Shown: positions 9,585 through 21,978, numbered from the stretch's first letter. The stretch: DNA of 64,000 bases from DATAYA01 sp963754235 (GCA_963754235.1 CAVWFK010000018.1:62001-126000); one strand, 5' to 3'. The notes: generated from the letters alone by a model not told the origin. A program made the numbers and translations.

Positions 9585-10361
9585 TCAGAGGCCGGTCAAT
9601 TCGTCGGCCTGGCCGAGATAGGCGTCGATCACCGCCTGGTTGGTCTGGATCTCCTCCGGGGTGCCCTCCGCGATCTGGTTGCCGAAGTTAAGAACGACGA
9701 TACGATCGCTGATGCGCATGACCGCCGACATGTCATGCTCGACGAGCAGCACCGTGACACCCCGATCGCGTATGCCGCGCACCATCTCCACCGCGGTCCT
9801 GGTTTCTTCCGGGTTCATGCCGGAGAAGGGTTCATCCAGCAGCAGAAGCTTCGGCTCGGCGGCCAGGGCAAGTGCGATGCCGAGCGCGCGCAGATGCCCG
9901 TGCGGCAGATTGCGCGCCGGCTCGTGCTTGACATGATCGAGACCGAGATAGTCCAGGATCTCCGCTGCCTTGACGCGGAAGCGGTCGGCGTCGGCCCGCG
10001 CCAAGGGCGAGCCAAAGAATATGCCGAAATCGCTTGCCGCGCTGCGCAGGTGATGCCCGACGACGACATTCTCGAGCGCGCTCATCTCCTTGAACACCGT
10101 GGTTTCCTGGAACGTCCGCACCACGCCCTTGCGGGCGATCACGTGCGGCTTGAGGCCCATGATCATCTCGCCTTGATAGATGATCCGCCCGGTCGTCGGG
10201 GCGAGAAAGCCGGCGATGATCTTGAACAGGGTGGACTTGCCCGCCCCGTTCGGCCCGATCAGCGAAAAGATCACGCCAGGCTCGACCGTGAAGCTCACGT
10301 CGCGGACGGCGACGAGACCGCCGAAGCGCCGGGTGACGTGGTCGATGACGAGAAGGCTCAC
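9585..10361 (-). CDS. livG: Branched-chain amino acid-type ABC transporter ATPase LivG
   Basis: This 258-residue ATPase has Walker A GPNGAGKST, Walker B KLLLLDEPFSGMNPEE and the H-loop LLVEHDM. The signature region reads LPHGHLRALGIALALA, whereas LivG proteins usually have LPYGxQRxLEIARALA. The glycine is kept but the usual Gln and Glu are changed, which is worth noting even though the rest is intact. It lies between livM and livF, and its start overlaps the livM stop (ATGA). Confidence 0.92.
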   Translation of the reverse strand: MSLLVIDHVTRRFGGLVAVRDVSFTVEPGVIFSLIGPNGAGKSTLFKIIAGFLAPTTGRIIYQGEMIMGLKPHVIARKGVVRTFQETTVFKEMSALENVVVGHHLRSAASDFGIFFGSPLARADADRFRVKAAEILDYLGLDHVKHEPARNLPHGHLRALGIALALAAEPKLLLLDEPFSGMNPEETRTAVEMVRGIRDRGVTVLLVEHDMSAVMRISDRIVVLNFGNQIAEGTPEEIQTNQAVIDAYLGQADELTGL

Positions 10362-11334
10362 GAGGCTTGCCGGCGCAGCGGCCGCGCGAGCGTCGGCAGC
10401 AGGCTAAGCAGGCCATTCGGTCGGAACAGCATGCACGCGATCATGAATACGCCATACAGCAACGTCTGATACTGCTGCATGCCGGAGAGCAACTGGAACG
10501 TGACAATCAGCAGAAACGCCCCGAAAACCGGGCCCCACACATACTCCAGGCTGCCGAGGAAGCAGTAGAGCATGAAGTTTATGCTGTCGCCCACGCTGTA
10601 GCTCGATGGGAATATGCTCTGCTGGAATACGGCAAACATCGCCCCGGTGGCTCCGCCCAGCGCCGATGAGACGACGAAGGCGACGAGCCGGTAATGGGCA
10701 ACGTCGATACCAAGGCTCCAGGCCAGCTCCTCGTTCTGCCGCATGGAGCGGAAAATCTGCCCGATCCGGCTGCTGGCGAAGCGCCAGGTGATGGCGATCC
10801 CGATCAGCAGAAGCAGAACCGACGCCAGATAGAAATCGCAGATTGCCCGTGAGAATGGCGAGGACGGGGGATGTTGTTGATCCCTTGCGAGCCATGCGTG
10901 ATGCCGCCGCCGTTGAGGAAGACCAGTTGCGCGGTCGCGGTCAGGCTGAGCGTGAGCATCGCGAAATAGACGCCCTTGAGGCGCAGGATCGGCCAGCCGA
11001 TCAGCCCGCCTATCGCCGCCGCGACCAGGATCGAGACCGGCAGGCACAGCCAGAACGGGACCGCGAAGCGGGTGGACAGGATCGCCGTGACATAGCCGCC
11101 GACCAGGGCGAATGCACCCTGCGCGATGTTGATGCGCCCGATCGAGAAGGTGAGCCAGACACCGAGGCCGCCGAGCGACAGCAAGGCGCAGGTCGTCAAC
11201 ACCGTCAGCCAGTACCCCACGCCGCCCAAAGCCAGCGGCACGACGACCAGCATGAGCACGGCAAAACCTGCAAAGACGACGATGTTGTCGGCTCGGCCCC
11301 GGGCGGGCAAGCGCTGGATGGACGCCTCTGACAT
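10358..11334 (-). CDS. livM: Branched-chain amino acid-type ABC permease LivM (apparent frameshift)
   Basis: The N-terminal half starts at 11334 (MSEASIQRL) and has several membrane helices, including the family phrase GRINIAQGAFALVGGYV. At about 10,865 the frame breaks in a run of five C on the coding strand. A sixth C would join GSQGINNIP to PSSPFSRAICDFYLASVLLLL and continue through AWSLGIDVAHYRLVAFVVSSALGG to the stop at 10358. The joined length of about 325 residues fits LivM. Loss of one base in a homopolymer suggests a sequencing error rather than a dead gene. Confidence 0.85.
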
Positions 11335-11360
11335 CAGCCCCCGACATCATCCCCCCGACA

Positions 11361-12222
11361 TCATCCCCAGGGGTGCCCCATGATGCCGCGGGGGCGAATC
11401 ACCAGGAAAATGATGAGGGCAATGAAGATCAGCAGGTAGGTGATGGAGCCGGGCAGGAGCGCATAGCCGATCGAACTCGGCGAAACCCAGCACGATCGCG
11501 CCCAGGATCGCGCCACCGACCACGCCGGCGCCGCCGATCATGATCATGATGAACGCCTTGATGGAGATGGCGGTGCCGACGCCGGCATTGACCCCCTGGA
11601 TCGTTACCAGCAGACCGCCTGCAAGACCGGCAAGTGCGGCGCCGATCCCGAAGCCCAGCATCGCCGTCCGGTTGGCATCCACGCCCATCAGCCGTGCCGC
11701 GTCCCGGTCCTGGGCAAGCGCGCGCATGGCCCGGCCGGTGCGGGTATAGTAGACGAAATAGAGCAAGGCCGCGACCAGCACGGCCGACACGGCAAACACC
11801 TCCAGTCGCTGATAGGGCAGGAAGGCGTCGCCGATCTGCATGACCCCCGAGACCGTCTCCGGGACCCCGCGCTGCTTGTCGCCGAAGATCGACAGGGCCA
11901 CATTTTCGAGCAGCAGCGCGGTGCCGACCGCAAGCAGCATGCTGTACTCCTCGCGCGTCGCGATCCGCAGCACGCGGCGAAACAGGAAACGCTCGAAGCC
12001 CGCGCCGATCAGCCCCACCACCACCGCGGCAACGACCAAGCCCACCGCGAAGGGCAGGTGGAACACGCCATAGACGTAATAGACCATGAAGCCGCCGACC
12101 ATGAACATCTGCCCGTGAGCGAAGTTGAGCAGGTTCATGATGCTGAAGATCAGCGTGATGCCCAGCGCGATCAGCGCGTAGTTCGCGGAGAGCACGCACC
12201 CATCAACGACGGCCTGGGACAT
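11361..12222 (-). CDS. livH: Branched-chain amino acid-type ABC permease LivH (apparent frameshift near 3' end)
   Basis: About 287 residues with seven to eight membrane helices. Family phrases include GITLIFSIMNLLNFAHGQMF near the N-terminus and ALAQDRDAARLMGVDANRTAMLGF in the middle. The frame breaks at about 11,470 after VLGFAEF. The correct ending, GYALLPGSITYLLIF then RPRGIMGHPWG, is in another frame and stops at 11361. One inserted base explains it. LivH forms the membrane channel with LivM. Confidence 0.85.
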
Positions 12223-12278
12223 CGGCGTGCTCCGGCTGGAAGCGGCGGCTCGCGCCTCTCACGCGATGGCTGCGGCCC

Positions 12279-13491
12279 CTATTCGACGCTGCCGACGAAC
12301 AGGGTCTGGAACTTCCCGTCCTGAACCTCGTTCACCACCAGCGGCACGCCGATCTGCCGCTTTTGCCCGAAATATGCGGTGCCCACGTATCTCAGCGGCG
12401 CCTGCGATTTCAGCAGCGGGTTGGGCATTTCGAAGCCGTTGATCACCTTCTGATAGGCGGCGATGTTGGTAAGCGCGCCCGGTCCCGCCTTGCGCAGCGT
12501 ATGCAGGATCATCTCCAGCGCATAGACCTTGGTCCCCGCCTCGTCGTTCCACTCGCCCGCGGTCTTGGTGTACTGCTTCACGAAGCTTTCCATGTAGGCG
12601 GATCGGATCGCGGGCGTGGAAGCGCCGCCGACCGAGATGAAGCCGTTGGCGTCCTTGCCGGCGCCTTCATCGAGGATCTTGATGTCCTGAGCGGTCTCGG
12701 TGGACAGGATGCCCTTGTAGCCGAGCTGGCGGGCAGACCGGATGAGCTGCGGCGCATCGGCCGGAGCCACGCCCGAAAGCACGATCAGCTCAGGCTTGCC
12801 GCGCACCAGCTTTCGACATCACGGGGAAGAAATCCGTCGTGCCGGGCTCGTAGGTCTCGGCCGCGGAGACGACCTTGAGACCGAGCTTCTTGGCCGCCGC
12901 CACACCTTGCTCGCGCTGGTTCAGCGGATCGGATGCGTTCAGCGCCACGAAGCTGACCGACTTCACGCCTTTGTTCTTCATCAGATAGGAATAGATGATC
13001 GGGCCCGCCTGGTACGAGGCGATCATGCCCAGAATCGAATTCTCGTGCGGCGGCGTGTAGAGCTGCTTCGAGAACGAATAAGGGATGTTTATGGCGCTGT
13101 TCGATTCCAGCGCCGGCACGTCGGCGACCGCAGTGGTATCGACGTTGGGTCCGATGATGTAGCGGATTCCGTCCTGCTGCGTCAGTCGCTGGATGCCGGC
13201 AACCGAAAGCCTGGGATCGTTCTGGTCGTCGATGGCGACGATGTCGATGTGATACTTGTCGCCGCCGATCTCGAAGCCGCCTTGATCGTTGTACATCCGG
13301 GCGGTCGCAAGCGCGCAGTACTTGCAGGTAAGTCCCCAGGACGCGGCGGCGCCGCTCATCACGCCGCACACCCCGATTTTGAGACTCTTCGTCGCCGCCA
13401 CCGCCGGACGAGCCAGGGCCACCGCCGACAGCGACAGCCCCGCCGCTCCGGCAACGACATCACGACGAGTGAGTGACAGTTTGCGTTGCAT
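12279..13491 (-). CDS. livK: Periplasmic substrate-binding protein, LivK/amide-type (apparent frameshift)
   Basis: The start at 13491 gives a leader with a twin-arginine pattern (LTRRDVVAGAAGL) and an ARPAVAA-type cleavage region. A type I periplasmic binding domain follows (LKIGVCGVMSGAAASWG, IGPNVDTTAVADVPALE). At about 12,808 the frame changes: PVMSK is followed in the other frame by VRGKPELIVLSGVAPADAPQLI and continues to the stop at 12279. About 403 residues when joined, normal for the family. It leads the livKHMGF operon. The ligand is unknown. The long ABC-type binding proteins of this group bind amino acids, urea, amides or aromatic acids. Confidence 0.85.
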
Positions 13492-13723
13492 CGTCACGCC
13501 TCCCCTACGGCACCGGGCGCGGCAGCACTGGCTTCGCCAGCCACCATTCGCCGAAAGACGACGACTTCTGCTTGCATAGCATCGGCGGAGCCGGGGGTGC
13601 AAGGGTCGCATTCTGGATTTATCCGCTTTGGTATAGACTTGGCGCGGCCCGCAACTTGCGCGGCCGGGTCTGGCCGGGCACCGAAATTGTTGCGGCAAAC
13701 ACCAACAGAGGAGCCTCACGCGC

Positions 13724-14495
13724 ATGGCCCAGCCGACCACGCTGACCCTGATCGGCGGTCCCACGGTGCTGATCGAGATCGCCGGTCTGCGATTGCTGAC
13801 CGACCCCACCTTCGATGCGCCGGGACAGTATCAGTCCGGCCCGGTCACACTGGAAAAACGCAGCGGTCCGGCGCTGAATTTGGCACAGTCGGCCGCATCG
13901 ACGCGGTGCTGCTCAGCCATGACCAGCATTCCGACAATCTCGACCATGCCGGGCGCGCGCTGCTGGGCAGGTGCCCACGACCTTGACCACCCGCGCGGGC
14001 GCCGAGCGGCTCGGGGCCACGGCGCGCGGCCTCGCGGCCTGGCAGACGGTCGAGGTCGCCGGCCCGGAGGGCGCGCGGCTCTCGATCACGGCGACCCCGG
14101 CACGGCACGGTCCGGTCGGGATCGAACCGCTCTCCGGCGACGTCACCGGATTCCTGATCGGCGTCGCGGCGCCGGGAGACGCGATTTACGTCACCGGCGA
14201 CACGGTCTGGTATCACGGCGTCGCCGAGGTGGCACGCCGCTACCGTCCGCGTCTGGTGATTTTGTTTGCCGGCGCCGCCAAGACTCGCGGTGCGTTCCAT
14301 CTGACGATGGACAGCAACGACGCGATCGAGACCGCCCATGCCTTTCCCGATGCGCAGATCGTGGCCGCGCATACCGACGGGTGGGGCCATTTCACCGAGA
14401 GCGGCGACGGCCTGGCGCGGGCGTTTGCGACACTCGGGCTGGGGGAGCGGCTGCAACCGCTGCAACCGGGCATCGCCACCACGCTGACGCTGTAA
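13724..14495 (+). CDS. MBL-fold metal-dependent hydrolase, UlaG-like (two apparent frameshifts)
   Basis: Three overlapping frames assemble into one protein of about 256 residues. Frame one gives MAQPTTLTLIGGPTVLIEI and LLTDPTFDAPG. The second frame (from about 13,885) supplies the metal motif LSHDQHSDNLDHAGR. The third (from about 13,968) gives PTTLTTRAGAERLG, ITATPARHGP, VTGDTVWYHG and a final HTDGWGHF. Together these are the zinc-ligand blocks of UlaG-type lactonase-like hydrolases. Substrate unknown. It is divergent from the liv operon, with about 230 bases between them. Confidence 0.75.
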
Positions 14496-14525
14496 GAGCA
14501 CCCCCGCGCGCGGACGACGCCGCGG

Positions 14526-15477
14526 TCAGCTCACGAGGCCGAGGCGCGCGCGGACGGCAGCGAGTCCGTTGCTTCCATCGGTCGTGGTGACGTCGCGCAG
14601 CCAGGGGGCAAGCAGGTCAGGGTGCGCCTTGAGATAGGCGCTGGCGACGGCTTCCGGCTTGGGATGGCCGGAGGCGAGCTCGCTCATCATCGTGTTTTCC
14701 ATGCCGACCGTGAACGTCACCTGGCGCAGCAGCGTGGCGAGGTTCGGGCATTCGGCTGACAAATCCCTTGCGCGCGATGGTGTTCACCGTCGTGCTGCCG
14801 AAGTCCGGACCGAAATACTTGTCGCCGCCCGACAGATAGGTGAGGCGGAACTGCGTGTTCATCGGGTGCGGCTCCCAGGCCAGGAACACGATCCACTGCT
14901 TCCGCGCGACCGCTCGCGCGACCTCGGAAAGCATCCCCTGCTCGCTGCTCTCGATCAGCTGCCAGCGGCCGAGACCGAACTCGCGGGCCTTGATCATCTT
15001 CTCGATGCTCTGATTGGCCGGTGCACCCGGCTCGATGCCGTAGATCCGGTTGTCGAACTTGGCCGCGTATTTCGCCAGGTCCTGGAAGCTTTGCACGCCC
15101 GCATCGGCCACATAGGTCGGCACCGCGAGGGTGAACTTGGCGTGCTGCAGGTTCGGGTGGACAACCTCGACCTTGCCGGCCTTGAGCAGCGACTCGACGA
15201 AATGCGTCTGCGCCGGCATCCAGTTACCCTGAAATACGTCGAGCCTGCCATCGGCGAGCGCCTGGAAGGTGATCGGCACCGAAAGCGTGTCGATCTTCTG
15301 CCGATAGCCGAGCGCGTGCAGCAGCACCCCGAGAACGGCGTTGGTCGAGGTGATGTCGGTCCAGCCCGGGTCGGTCATCCGCACCGTCCGGCACGCGGCC
15401 GGAACGGCGGCCCGTGCTGCGGGTACGGCGAGCAGCAGCGCCGCGAGCAGGGCGGCAATCCGGCGTGGTACGGTCAT
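14526..15477 (-). CDS. Second ChoX-like choline/betaine-binding protein of the bet operon (apparent frameshift)
   Basis: The protein has a signal peptide (MTVPRRIAALLAALLLAVP...ARA) and an OpuAC-type binding domain. It shares many blocks with the ChoX encoded at 21017: CRTVRMTDPGWTDI, VFQGNWMPAQTHFV, FTLAVPTYVADAGVQ, ESSEQGMLSEVARAVARK and AWEPHPMN. The frame breaks at about 14,760. The tail CPNLATLLRQVTFTVGMENTMM is in another frame and ends at 14526. About 317 residues. It starts 2 bases after the betC stop, so it is the last gene of the betIB-A-C operon. Such a binding protein could feed choline or choline-O-sulfate to the ChoWV channel, but this is inference. Confidence 0.85.
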
Positions 15478-15479
15478 CG

Positions 15480-17016
15480 TCACTCTCCTGTCTGCGGTGA
15501 GGGGGGCGGGGATGGGGCGACGCGCGGGAACCGGGCGGCGGCCTCCAGCTCCTCGAGCTTCATGTGATTGCGCATGTATTTCTGGCCGGCATCCTCGAAA
15601 GGCTGCCAGTCCCAGCCGCGATAGGCACCGGTGCGGAGCGCCTGATGCACGAGGCGCCGCCGCCGCTGGCTCTCCAGCACCCGCGCGTGCAGCGCGTCGA
15701 GATCCCACAGGCGTGCGACGGCCTCGCGCAGCCCGGCCGCAAGCGGCGTTGTGGCGAAATTGACCAGCTCGTCCGGGTCGGCGCGCAGATCATAGAGCTG
15801 GTCGGGATCGGCGGGACAGCGGATGAATTTGAGGTGCCCGCGCCGCAGCATGACGATCGGCGCGATCGCGCCTTCGGCCAGGTACTCGCCGCGCACCTCG
15901 TCGTGCCCGCCCGTGCCGTGAAGGTGCGGCAACAGGCTGCGTCCCTCGATCGGGCCGGGAAATGCCGCATGTCCGTCGGCCCCGAGTTCCGCGAGTGTCG
16001 GCAGCAGGTCGGCAAGCGAGACCGCCTCGGCCACGCGTCGCGGGCGGAAGCGGTCGGGCGCGTGCACCATCAGCGGCACGCGGCAGGCCCCCTCGAAGAA
16101 GCTCATCTTGTACCAGAGGCCGCGCTCGCCCAGCATCTCGCCGTGGTCGGCCAGCAGCACGATAATCGTGTCGTCCTGCAACCCGGCATCGCGCAGCGCG
16201 CCGAGCACCGCGGCCACCTGGTCGTCCACGAAGGAGACGGCACCGTAATAGGCGTGCCGCGCGGCGCGCACCTGCGCCTCGGTCACTTCCTGCGCGTCCA
16301 TGCCGCAGACATGGCGCAGCCGGCGCGAATGCGGATCGAGCGCCGCCCGGTCGAGGCGCACCCGTCGGCATGTCGATCTCGTCGTCGCGGTAGCGGTCCC
16401 AGTAAGGCTGCGGGATGACGAACGGATCGTGCGGATGCGTGAGCGAGACGGTCAGGCAGAACGGGCGCCGGTCGGTGCCGCGGGCGATGTCGAACAGCTT
16501 GCGGCGAGCGTTGAACACCACCTCCTCGTCGAAATCCGTCTGGTTGGTGCGCACGCAGGGGCCGGCCTGGGTGACGCTGTCCATCGTGTGATACCAGTCC
16601 GGACGGTGCTCCGGGTGCTCCCAGTCCGGGGTCCAGCCGAAATCGGCGGGGTAGATGTCGGTGGTCAGCCGCTCCTCGAAGCCGTGGAGCTGGTCGGGGC
16701 CGCAGAAATGCATCTTGCCGGCCAGGATGGTGCGATAGCCGGACAGCCGCAGGTGGTGCGCGAAGGTCGGCGTCTCCGAGGCGAACTCGGCCGCGTTGTC
16801 ATAGGCGCCGATCGCCGAGGGCAGCCGGCCGGAGAGGAACACCGAGCGCGAAGGCGCGCAGAGCGGGGTGTTGCAATAGGCGGCATCGAACACGACGGAC
16901 CGATCGGCGAGCGCGTCGATCGCCGGCGTGCGAGCGACCCGGTTGCCATAGGCGGGCAGCGCGCCGGCAGCGAGCTGGTCGGCCATAAGGATCAGGATGT
17001 TCGGCTTGCTTGCCAT
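15480..17016 (-). CDS. betC: Choline sulfatase BetC (apparent frameshift)
   Basis: A sulfatase of about 512 residues that releases choline from choline-O-sulfate. The formylglycine motif is CAPSR with Cys53, inside CNTPLCAPSRSVFLSGR. Metal and substrate motifs follow: MADQLAAGALPAYGN, LAGKMHFCGPDQLHGFEERL, VSLTHPHDPF and LLADHGEMLGERGLWYKMSF. The frame breaks at about 16,365: DDEIDMP is followed in another frame by VRLDRAALDPHSRRLRHVCG. One inserted base explains it. The start overlaps the betA stop (ATGA). Confidence 0.9.
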
Positions 17017-18677
17017 CAGCGCTGCGCCGCCGCCCAGTTCGCCGCCTGATAGACCGGCACGTTGGACGCGGCCAGCGGCGGCCGGCCGAGGATGTGATCG
17101 GCGGCTTTCTCTGCCACCATGATCGTCGGCGCGTTGAGATTGCCGGTGGTGATCGACGGCATGATCGAGCTATCGACCACGCGCAGCCCATCGAGGCCGA
17201 TCACCCGCGTCTCGGCATCGACCACCGCCATCGGATCGTCTGGCCGCCCCATGCGGCAGGTGCAGGACGGATGGTACGCGCTCTCCACCTTGTCGCGGAT
17301 GAAGGCGTCGATCTCGGCATCTGTCTGCACGTCCGCACCCGGCTGGATCTCGCGGCCGCGATAACGGTCGAACGGGGCCTGGGCGAAGATCTCGCGCGTC
17401 AGCCGCACGCAGGCGCGCATCTCGGTCCAGTCGTCGGGATGGCTCATGTAGTTGAACAGGATGCGCGGCCGCGCGGCGGGATCGCGGGAGGCGAGGCGGA
17501 CCGAGCCGCGGCTCTTCGAGCGCATCGGCCCGACATGCGCCTGGAATCCATGGCCGCTGGCCAGCGACTTGCCGTCGTACGTCACGGCGAGCGGCAGGAA
17601 ATGATATTGGATGTCCGGGTAGCGGATGCCGGAGCGGCTTCGGATAAATCCGCAGCTCTCGAAATGGTTGGTGGCGCCGAGCCCGTCATGGCGCAGCAGC
17701 CAGCGCGCGCCGATCATGGCTTTCGATGCGGGGTTCATCACCGAATAGAGCGTGATCGGCTCGCGGCACTCGACCTGGAAGTAGAATTCCAGATGGTCTT
17801 GCAGGTTCTCGCCGACGCCCGCGAGGTGGTGGACGAGCGGAATGCCGTGCGCGGCCAGCTCCTCGCCGGGACCGATGCCCGAAACTTTCAGCAATTGCGG
17901 CGAGTTGATCGGGCCGCCCGAGAGGATGACCTCGCGGCGGGCGCGCGCCAGATGCTCCTGCCCATGCCGGCGGTAGCGGATGCCGGTGGCGCGGCGCCCC
18001 TCGAATGCGATTCCGGTCGCGAGCGAATGCGTTCTGATCGAGAGATTGGATCGTGTCATCGCCGGCTTGAGGTAGGCGCGTGCGGCGCTGCACCGGCGGC
18101 CTTCGCGGACGGTCATGTCCATCCGGCCGAAGCCTTCCTGCTGGAAACCGTTGTAGTCCTCGGTCAGCGGATAGCCGGCCTGCCGCGCGGCCTCGAGCCA
18201 GGCCTGGTGCAGCGGGTTTTGCAGGGTGCCGTAGCGTGTGTGCAGCTTGCCGTGATCGCCGCGATAGGCGTCGCCGCCGGCCTCGCGCGTCTCGGCGCGG
18301 CGAAAATAGGGCAGCACGTGCCGGTACGCCCAGCCCGCGGCACCCTGCTCCTCCCAGCCGTCGAAATCGAATGGATTGCCGCGGACATAGACGAGGCCGT
18401 TGATCGACGAGGAACCGCCCAGCACCTTGCCGCGCGGCGTGTTCATCCGCCGCCCGCCCAGGCCGGGTTCGGGCTCGCTCTCGTAGCCCCAGTTGTATTT
18501 CGGCATGTTCATCGGGATCGACAGCGCGCTCGGCATCTGGATCAGGATCGAGTGGTCGCTGCCGCCATACTCCAGCACCAGGACCGTGCGCGTGCCGTCC
18601 TCGCTCAGCCGGTCGGCGAGCACGCAGCCGGCGGAGCCGGCGCCGACGATGACGTAGTCGAATGTCTCCTCGTTCAT
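17016..18677 (-). CDS. betA: Choline dehydrogenase BetA
   Basis: This 553-residue GMC-family flavoenzyme oxidises choline to betaine aldehyde at the membrane. The FAD-binding motif is VIVGAGSAGCVLADRLSED at the N-terminus, the GMC signatures are GKVLGGSSSINGLVYVRG and ILSGGPINSPQLLKVSGIG, and the catalytic C-terminal region is SAYHPSCTCRMG. The ATG at 18677 directly precedes the FAD motif. The gene lies 13 bases after the betIB fusion and overlaps betC by four bases, so the operon order is betIB-betA-betC-choX. Confidence 0.95.
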   Translation of the reverse strand: MNEETFDYVIVGAGSAGCVLADRLSEDGTRTVLVLEYGGSDHSILIQMPSALSIPMNMPKYNWGYESEPEPGLGGRRMNTPRGKVLGGSSSINGLVYVRGNPFDFDGWEEQGAAGWAYRHVLPYFRRAETREAGGDAYRGDHGKLHTRYGTLQNPLHQAWLEAARQAGYPLTEDYNGFQQEGFGRMDMTVREGRRCSAARAYLKPAMTRSNLSIRTHSLATGIAFEGRRATGIRYRRHGQEHLARARREVILSGGPINSPQLLKVSGIGPGEELAAHGIPLVHHLAGVGENLQDHLEFYFQVECREPITLYSVMNPASKAMIGARWLLRHDGLGATNHFESCGFIRSRSGIRYPDIQYHFLPLAVTYDGKSLASGHGFQAHVGPMRSKSRGSVRLASRDPAARPRILFNYMSHPDDWTEMRACVRLTREIFAQAPFDRYRGREIQPGADVQTDAEIDAFIRDKVESAYHPSCTCRMGRPDDPMAVVDAETRVIGLDGLRVVDSSIMPSITTGNLNAPTIMVAEKAADHILGRPPLAASNVPVYQAANWAAAQR

Positions 18678-18690
18678 CCGTCGCTCACGT

Positions 18691-20748
<2,058 letters not shown>

Positions 20749-20765
20749 GGCTCCACCTCATTTTC

Positions 20766-20783
20766 TGATTGAACGTTCAATCA
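20766..20783. promoter_or_regulatory. BetI-type operator palindrome
   Basis: The 18-base sequence TGATTGAACGTTCAATCA is a perfect palindrome lying 18 bases upstream of the betIB start codon. Its core ATTGAACGTTCAAT is of the type bound by the choline-responsive repressor BetI. It sits between the divergent betIB-A-C-choX and choXWV operons. The position implies autorepression of the fusion protein, relieved by choline. Confidence 0.75.
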
Positions 20784-20950
20784 AAGCGGGGTTAAAGTCA
20801 AGGGCCTTTGGCGAGGACGGCCGGCGGTCGGGAACGGCAGATCGGGGATGATTGCCGAACAGTTTTGATGGTTATTGCATATCGCAAGAGTATGAATTCT
20901 GTAGATCAAGTAATTGGAGGTGACAGGGTAGTGCAGGTGCGTTAAACAGC

Positions 20951-20958
20951 CGTTCAAT
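20951..20958. promoter_or_regulatory. Possible BetI half-site upstream of choX
   Basis: The bases CGTTCAAT match the right half of the palindrome at 20766-20783 and lie 59 bases before the choX start. The left half (AAACAGC) is degenerate. It may be a weak second operator for the importer operon, but a chance match of eight bases cannot be excluded. Confidence 0.3.
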
Positions 20959-21016
20959 ACCGGCGCGAAGCCGGCCGGACCCAGGGAACCCCGGTCGAGA
21001 GAGGAGGAATGCGACG

Positions 21017-21961
21017 ATGCGGATACGACACTTGGTAGCCGCAGCGTTCTGCGGCATTCTGGGCCTGCACGGCGTGGCACGGGCGGGCGATCCCGCTTCT
21101 TGCCGTACCATCCGCCTGTCCGACATCGGCTGGACCGACGTCACCGCGACCACCGCGCTGACCAGCCTCGTGCTCAAGGACCTCGGCTACCGGCCGCAGA
21201 TCAGGCTGCTCTCGGTGCCGGTCACCTACCAGTCGATGAAGAACAAGGACATCGACGTCTTCCTCGGCAACTGGATGCCGTCGATGACCGCCGACCGCAA
21301 GCCGTTCGTGGACGACCATTCGGTCGAGGTCATCGCCCCCAACCTGACGGGCGCCAAATACACCCTCGCGGTCCCGACCACTCTCTACGACAATGGGCTG
21401 CACGACTTCTCCGACATCCACAAATTCGCGGCCCAACTACACCGCAAGCTCTACGGCATCGAACCGGGCAATGACGGCAACCGTCATGTGCTCGACATGA
21501 TCAAGAAAAACATGTTCGACCTGGGCCGCTTCCAGCTGGTCGAATCGAGCGAGCAGGGAATGCTGTCCGAGGTCGAGCGCGCGATCCGGCAGCACAAGCC
21601 GATCGTGTTCCTCGGCTGGGAGCCGCACCCGATGAACGCGATGTTCAAGATGAGCTACCTGACCGGCGGCGACACCACCTTCGGCCCGAATTACGGCGGC
21701 GCCACCGTCTATACGAATGCGCGCGCGGGCTTCGTCGAGAAGTGCCCCAATGTCGGCCGCCTGCTGAACAACCTGCGCTTCTCGCTGGCGGGTGAGGACG
21801 CGATGATGTCGTCGATCATGCTCAAGCACGACAGCCCGCAAAAGGCGGTCGCCACCTGGCTCGCGGCCCACCAGGACGTGCCCAAAACTTGGCTCGCCGG
21901 GGTCACGACATTCGACGGCAAGCCCGGCCTGCCGGCCGTGCGCGCCAAGCTGACGAGCTGA
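21017..21961 (+). CDS. choX: Choline-binding periplasmic protein ChoX
   Basis: This 314-residue protein has a signal peptide (about residues 1-23, ending GVARAG) and an OpuAC-type binding domain. Blocks include CRTIRLSDIGWTDVTATTA, VFLGNWMPSM, AKYTLAVPTTLYDNGL, ESSEQGMLSEVERAIRQHK and GWEPHPMN, the last two forming part of the ligand pocket in this family. A GAGAGGAGGAATG-type ribosome site precedes the start. First gene of choXWV, divergent from the bet operon and probably co-regulated by BetI. Confidence 0.92.
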   Translation: MRIRHLVAAAFCGILGLHGVARAGDPASCRTIRLSDIGWTDVTATTALTSLVLKDLGYRPQIRLLSVPVTYQSMKNKDIDVFLGNWMPSMTADRKPFVDDHSVEVIAPNLTGAKYTLAVPTTLYDNGLHDFSDIHKFAAQLHRKLYGIEPGNDGNRHVLDMIKKNMFDLGRFQLVESSEQGMLSEVERAIRQHKPIVFLGWEPHPMNAMFKMSYLTGGDTTFGPNYGGATVYTNARAGFVEKCPNVGRLLNNLRFSLAGEDAMMSSIMLKHDSPQKAVATWLAAHQDVPKTWLAGVTTFDGKPGLPAVRAKLTS

Positions 21962-21978
21962 GCACAGGGAGGGGAGGG

